Shown: positions 59,101-64,000 of the stretch, in pieces
Layout of the letters: each line of letters starts with the position of its first letter
Position numbering within the stretch: position 1 is the first letter of the stretch
Assembly (NCBI RefSeq): GCF_003369915.1
Contig: NC_046676.1
Location: 19,016,001-19,080,000, forward strand
DNA: 64,000 bases
From: Drosophila miranda
Lineage: Eukaryota > Arthropoda > Insecta > Diptera > Drosophilidae
Direction: 5' to 3'
Notes under the pieces: generated by a model
Databases searched by the model: none
The model's input: the letters and a program-made list of their open reading frames with translations, nothing else
Told to the model about the DNA's origin: nothing
Position numbers and translations under genes: made by a program

Positions 59101-62100
59101 TGATACTAAAAGCCGAGACAGAGCGCGGTTCCGAGAGCGAGATGAAGTTGGAGATGGAGACGGAGATGGCGCATGGGATAATGAGGGAGAGCGAGCGGGC
59201 GAACGGAAAGGTAAGGACAATCCTCCAGCGCTGCGCTCCTCCGATTACCGCACAGTTGGTACTCCGAACTGCGAAAAACTGAACTTGAGACAAGCGTGCG
59301 TCGCTCTCTGTCTTCTGCCTTCTGCCCCCTGGTCTCTGGTCACGGATCTACACGATTCCCCATTCCCCCTGGGGACGAGGTCGCACCTGAGGCATGTAAT
59401 CGATACGGCCAGGCAGTCGAGTCGTCGTCCCAGAGATTTTTATCGTGCGAATTGTTAATACTCTTTTCACGCCATCGGACAAAGCCTGAATGCGTCTGTC
59501 ACCGATACTCGACCATGCCTTTAGGTGCTGCGGATTGCAGGGAGCGGGGTGCGGGGTGCGGGGTGCAGTGCGATTCAGAGGGGGGTTGGTAGTTATTAGA
59601 CGACTTGCATTTGTCAGCAAGTTGGCAGCACCGCTTAATTTGCACGCCGTATCGGGTGTCCCATCGGACAGCTATTCCGGGGAGTGGGGCTATCACTGGT
59701 CTATTGGCTCGTGGGATGGTATGGGATTGTAGGGAATGGTGACTCATCTGGTTGCACTGTCCGCCTCCGCCTCCGCCTCGGCCTCCGCCAATTGGGGAAT
59801 CATCTTTCAGTGTTCTCAAATTTGTAGTCATTTCCCTTGAATACAACCGAGGCTTGTGTCGACATGGCGTATGAACAATGTGGAATTCCTGAGAAGCACC
59901 AAAGGGCAGTGTCTCAGGCGATTGGCAGGCGAATTATTAAGATTTTCTGAAATTGAAGTTCTCTTTGTACAGATGTACAGTTTGTATACCTCACTGCCAC
60001 TCCTCTGGCCGCAGGCAGCAATGGCTAAAACTTTAAATACGAGAATTTCAATGTAACCCGATCCCGAGGTTGTGCAGCTCTCGCAGCCTTGTGCGAAATG
60101 TTTCGTGTTCAGCTTCCAAGAATACATATATGTACATGTAGGTGCATATCGTGCATATGTATGTGTGTACAAAACTCGCAAAAGTGGACACAGAAATATC
60201 TCCTTGGGTTGTTTCAATCTCAAATGAGTGTGCCCAAAAGAGACAACTTCAAAGGCAGGTCCAGACTAAGACAGTTTTTCCCTTAAATTTTAAAGAAGAG
60301 GCAACACAGAGACATCTAGCTATCCATGTCGTAGCAGCATCCGTGCCAACACCCTTGTTGCAAATGCCACCCACCACGCCCCCGCCCGAAAAACCAACAT
60401 CCAGCCCGCTGGCCGTAATGAATTCGTTCGTTCCTTGTACGGCTATTGATATCCTTGCAGGAGAGCAAGTGGGAGGTGGGAGTGTATGCATATGTGCGTG
60501 TGGGCTTGTGGGCGTGTGGGCTTGTGGGCGTGTGCTTCTGGGATACGTAAACACTATCGATTACCCGGTCACTGCAGTGCTGGGCCCATGCGTGCATTAA
60601 TTGGACTCTTAAAGTTTAAAGGTCACCACGGTTGGAGGTTTAGAGTATACCTTTCAGAAATGACCCCGATTGAAGCAATTAAACAATGATAAGACTCTTC
60701 ATTCGGCATGTAATTCGACTTTCCTTTCCTTGTGTCTTTTCCCTTGCTTTGAACCAGTCCTTTTTCGCGACTCAGTGAAGACACCTGCCACCACACAATG
60801 ATTGGGGTATTGGATTGCGCCAGTTACAGCTGCATGCCGCTTATCGAGAGGTTTTGGCCAGGCCACAGTCAGAGGGAGCATCGAATGGCTCTTGGGGAGC
60901 TGGGGAGCTGGGGAGCACGAAACTGTGGCATCAATTTCTAGAAACTCATCGTTCTGCCTCTGTCTTGTTCCAGGAGTTCGCACACAGCACCATGAATGAG
61001 CTGCTCGGCTGGTATGGCTTCGATGGCGTCGACGTGGATCGCCTGGACCTCACCGCCAAGACATCGCGTCTGCTTCAGAGTGCCGCCGCTGTGGCCAGCC
61101 AACAGCACCACCTGCACCATCAGGACCAGGAGCAACAGCACCAGATGCTGGAGAGGAGGAGGACTGGTTTCCTTCGGAGCAGTCGCAGCTCCCTTGCTGC
61201 CGCGTATCATAGCAACAACAATAACCACACGAAAAACAATACCAGTAGCAATGGAAATGGGAATGGGAATGCCAGTGCCAGTGCCGGTGCCGGTGCCGGT
61301 GGGAGTGGGTGTGGGCGCAAGGGCGGCATTCAATATTGCAACAGAACGACGACGACTCCCTCGGATCATGATACGCGCAGCTCGCGGGAGGATGACTCCA
61401 AAAGTCCGAACTCAATCGGCAAGCCGGTCACGACAGTGGGGATGCTGACCACAGAGGAGAAAATAGGTGAGTACCGCCTAGCACAGAGGGCATGCCAACA
61501 GTCAAGTAATTCGAGATCCCAGCTGCCAAATTCGAGTACGAGTGCGGGCGAAGCTATGAGTGCCAGGCTGCAGTCTGGCCCAAAATTAGAGTATGTCCGA
61601 GTGTCCCCCCACTCATCTCCCTACAGCTTCTAGTTTTTGTTGAGGATATTACAATTATGGTTTTGCGGGGGTTTTCGAAACCAACGAGGGTGCTAAATCT
61701 TTCCATGTCTATTGCTTTTTGGAATTTGATAAGTCGGACTTTTCATCTCTGGCACAACGTCGGCCCCACGCAGCCCCCGCTCCACCCATTCCCGTTATGA
61801 GCATTTGGGAGAGCAGGCAGCTTGAAAACTTTTGATAAATTCCCAACAAAATTTTGGGGGCTGCGCTGGCGGTGATGCGGCTGCCTGCATTATCGAATAA
61901 CAGATTCATTAAGCTCCAAATATGGCCTGCACAATTTCGGAAAGCAAAGTCTTTCCCCACCGATGCTAGGAGCTGGGTGCGGAGCAGCTGAATTCCAAAT
62001 GAATTCTGAAGGATGCCATGGAAAAGAGGAGCAGTGGGTGTACCTTTCAGGAGCCTTTAGCATTTGCGGAGCATCTCTACCTTTTGCTAATGTTGAATCT

Positions 62101-64000
62101 TACGTTTATCTCCGTTGCAGACTTCAACAACTGTTGCTGGTGCCATCGACCGATTGCCGAGAACGCGCCAGACTATCTAACCAGCAGCGATGGACCTCGC
62201 TATTGCTCGGAGTCCTGCTTCACACAGAGCCGGCGGGCGTGCTTTAAGAAGGCCAAGACCTGTGACTGGTGCAAGCACGTCCGCCATGCAGTCAGCTATG
62301 TGGACTTCCAGGATGGGGCCTCGCAGCTGCAGTTCTGCTCGGAGAAGTGCCTCAACCAGTACAAGATGCAGATCTTCTGCAACGAGACCCAGGCCCACCT
62401 GGACATGAATCCACACCTGCGGGACCAGGGCCTGGAGGCGGGCAGCGAAGCGGGTCTCATCACGCCCGATCTCTGGCTGCGCAACTGCCGCAGTCGCTCG
62501 GCCTCGCCAGCCTCCACGGTATCGGTGTCGCCAGGGCCTCCAGCCGAGAGGTCGGCGGGGGCCACCGCCAAGCGAATCTCGCCTAGCGTTACTCCGCCCA
62601 GCAATCCGAGCAAACCCTTGATCTCAGTGGCGCCCGTGTCCAAGCTGCTGGCCCAGAAGAGTCCCGCGCCAGCTGCTGCAGTCCCTCCACCGCCGCCCCC
62701 ACCCCAGCAGCGGCACCACAACTCCTTGGGATCGGGTCCGGGACTAAAGCCTGGTCGCCGCAAGCGTCCGCAACGGGGTCCATCGTCCTCCTCCGGTTCG
62801 GAGACGGTGGCCAGCATGCTCCAAAAGCAGCATCATCAACAGCAGCAGCAGCAGCAGCACCAGCCGACGCTCAGCGCAGACTTTTCCGGATCCAGTGTGC
62901 CGCTGCCGCCATTATCCCCCATGCCAGAGCCGGCCCATCCCCACCAACAACAGCAGCAGCCTCCCACAGTGGTGCCACCCCAGGTCCTGGGCAGGGGCCC
63001 AACTGCCATACCTTCCAGCTACTTTGCCCCACCGCCCAATGGGCATCCGATGGGACTTCCATTTGGAAGGCATCCCGCGCAGCCGCCACATCACTTCCTG
63101 CCGCCCCCGCACGGCATGATGCCTCGGGGATTTCCTCCGCCCTTTGGGCTACCGATGCCGACACAGGTGCCAGAGCATCTTGGTGCTTTCGCGGCAATGA
63201 TGGGTGCGGTTCCGCCCGTAACCGTGATGGTGCCATATCCAATAATCATACCGCTGCCCATACCCATACCCGTGCCCCTGCCCGTCATGGACTTCTACAA
63301 GGCGCATCTGACACCCGAGCAGCGGAAGCAGTTCGACGAGGAGCGTGCCACGACGAGTCGCAGGGAGGACCAGCCACAGCCACTGGACTGCAGCAAGGCC
63401 AGGAGTGATAAGGATCAGGATCAGGAGCAGGATGGGCAACCAGAGGAGGAGCCGAAACCTCCACCAGAGCTCAAGGAGGAGCAGGTGGAGGAGGACGAGA
63501 AGGAGAAAGACGAAGATGTCGATATTGATGATGACTGTAATGATAATGATGACGATGAGGATAAGAAATCCATACCAAAGACAACCTCTGCCGGGAACGC
63601 TTCTCCAGCTTCAGCTTCTGCTTCGCCGTCGCCTTCGTCATCATCGCCAGCCACTGATGCGACCGCGCTTGAGACACACTGCATTGTCCGGGATGAAACC
63701 CATTCGGAGGCCGACCAGGACAACCAGAAACTGCCCAAGCTAAAAATCACGCGACTGCAAGCCAAACGGACCCTTATCCAAACCAAAGAGCCAACCGCGT
63801 CCACATCGTCTCCAGCTCCACCGTCATTTCCAGCGACACCTTCGGGCAGCAACGTTTCGTCCGAATGCAGTCGACCGCTGCGCAAGCGCAAGCGGATCAT
63901 TGACTGCGACTTCCAGAAGATGGCACTGCGGGAGCTGGAGCCGGGCGATGGCGGCCACAACCAGGAGAGCAGTCCCACCAAGGACGGGGACGGAGAGTGC
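53135..64000 (+). CDS. Sobp: Sine oculis-binding protein homolog (Sobp), 3' end outside window
   Basis: Nuclear protein that partners Six-family homeodomain factors. Exons 53135-53245, 60974-61466 and 62121 onward (open at the right edge) give 827 residues so far; both junctions keep phase. Exon 2 begins EFAHSTMNELLGWYGFDGVD, the hallmark Sobp N-terminal motif, then becomes His/Gln/Asn/Gly-rich. Exon 3 opens with paired FCS-type zinc fingers: CCWCHRPI with YCSESCF, and CDWCKHVR with FCSEKCLNQYKMQIFC. A long Pro-rich region (about 62640-63290), an acidic stretch (DVDIDDDCNDNDDDED) and a basic RKRKRI follow. The first intron is 7.7 kb. An alternative first exon is proposed at 59100-59210. Confidence 0.88.
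53500..54632 (+). mobile_element. DINE-1 / INE-1 (mini-me) Helitron-like element
   Basis: Non-autonomous element. It begins TTTATACCCGATAC (53500) and has the inverse GTATCGGGTATAAA at 54563-54576. A GTCC microsatellite (53648-53708) and three diverged internal units of about 170 bp (around 53730, 54060, 54205) follow. A subterminal hairpin (GAGTTGCGG...CCGCAGCAACTC, 54581-54604) precedes a CTAA end at 54629-54632, as in Helitrons. No coding capacity. It lies in Sobp intron 1, forward. Confidence 0.88.
53648..53708 (+). repeat. GTCC microsatellite inside DINE-1
   Basis: About fourteen GTCC units, preceded by GTCT units. This tetranucleotide array is a known trait of mini-me/DINE-1 copies. 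Confidence 0.9.
55140..55157 (+). repeat. Poly(C) run, 18 bases
   Basis: Eighteen uninterrupted Cs in Sobp intron 1, the strand complement of the poly(G) run at 36819. Confidence 0.95.
56526..56551 (+). repeat. CA dinucleotide microsatellite
   Basis: About thirteen CA units in Sobp intron 1. Confidence 0.85.
59100..59210 (+). other. Sobp: Candidate alternative first coding exon of Sobp
   Basis: An ATG at 59100 opens 37 codons ending SERANGK at a strong donor (gaaag|gtaagg, 59211). Joining to exon 60974 is in phase 0. The preceding A-rich, CA-containing leader looks like a fly 5'UTR. The residues are Glu/Met-rich and purine-biased, so a chance open frame is possible. Confidence 0.35.
59211..60973 (+). 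other. Sobp intron 1, right end
   Basis: No supported gene. GGGGAGCT units lie just before the exon 2 acceptor (about 60893-60917), and GTGGGCTT-type repeats near 60499-60535. Confidence 0.5.
61467..62120 (+). other. Sobp intron 2
   Basis: A 654-bp GT-AG intron (donor gtgagta, acceptor ccgttgcag). If the donor is skipped, the frame stays open for about 55 further codons to a stop near 61633, giving a Sobp form without zinc fingers; nothing else supports that. Confidence 0.6.

Noticed and set aside
60815-60973. Upstream extension of the Sobp exon 2 frame
   Set aside because: It crosses the splice acceptor and a GGGGAGCT repeat; the conserved protein begins at EFAHST.

Overview
The window is animal nuclear DNA from a Drosophila. 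It has short GT-AG introns, DRE-type promoter elements, a DINE-1/mini-me transposon and many short tandem repeats. The gene set matches the melanogaster 48C-D region (chromosome arm 2R, Muller element C): MCPH1, Zip48C, eEF1alpha1, ERp60, cuff, midasin, Damm, Twdlbeta and S2P. The DINE-1 copy and the many G/C runs and minisatellites suggest a species outside the melanogaster subgroup, perhaps the obscura group. That placement is a guess.

Layout. 1-6734 (+) is MCPH1, cut by the left edge, with the zinc transporter Zip48C nested on the opposite strand in its large intron. 7830-9220 (-) is eEF1alpha1, whose promoter and 5'UTR intron reach to about 10.9 kb; its reading frame is broken by one missing base in a G run. 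11820-14192 (+) is ERp60. 14451-15761 (-) is cuff, head to head with the very large midasin gene at 16259-33666 (+). Then come a small caspase (Damm, +), a cluster of three related four-pass membrane genes (-), a Tweedle cuticle gene (+) inside that cluster, a monocarboxylate-transporter-like gene (-), a fourth four-pass gene (-), S2P (+), an LYR-motif mitochondrial gene (-) and a tRNA-Trp (-). From 53.1 kb to the right edge is Sobp (+), with a first intron of about 7.7 kb holding the DINE-1 element and a possible alternative first exon.

Exon models were built by hand from splice-site phase and family resemblance. Every internal junction listed keeps the frame. The genes are independent housekeeping, developmental and cuticle genes, not one pathway. 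The shared structure is architectural: nested, head-to-head and tail-to-tail pairs.

No new multi-gene system is visible. The items most worth checking are the eEF1alpha1 frameshift, the alternative ends of MCPH1 and Sobp, a GC-AG intron and a Lys-rich insertion in midasin, a three-copy non-coding repeat upstream of S2P, and a promoter-linked motif cluster present at two loci.
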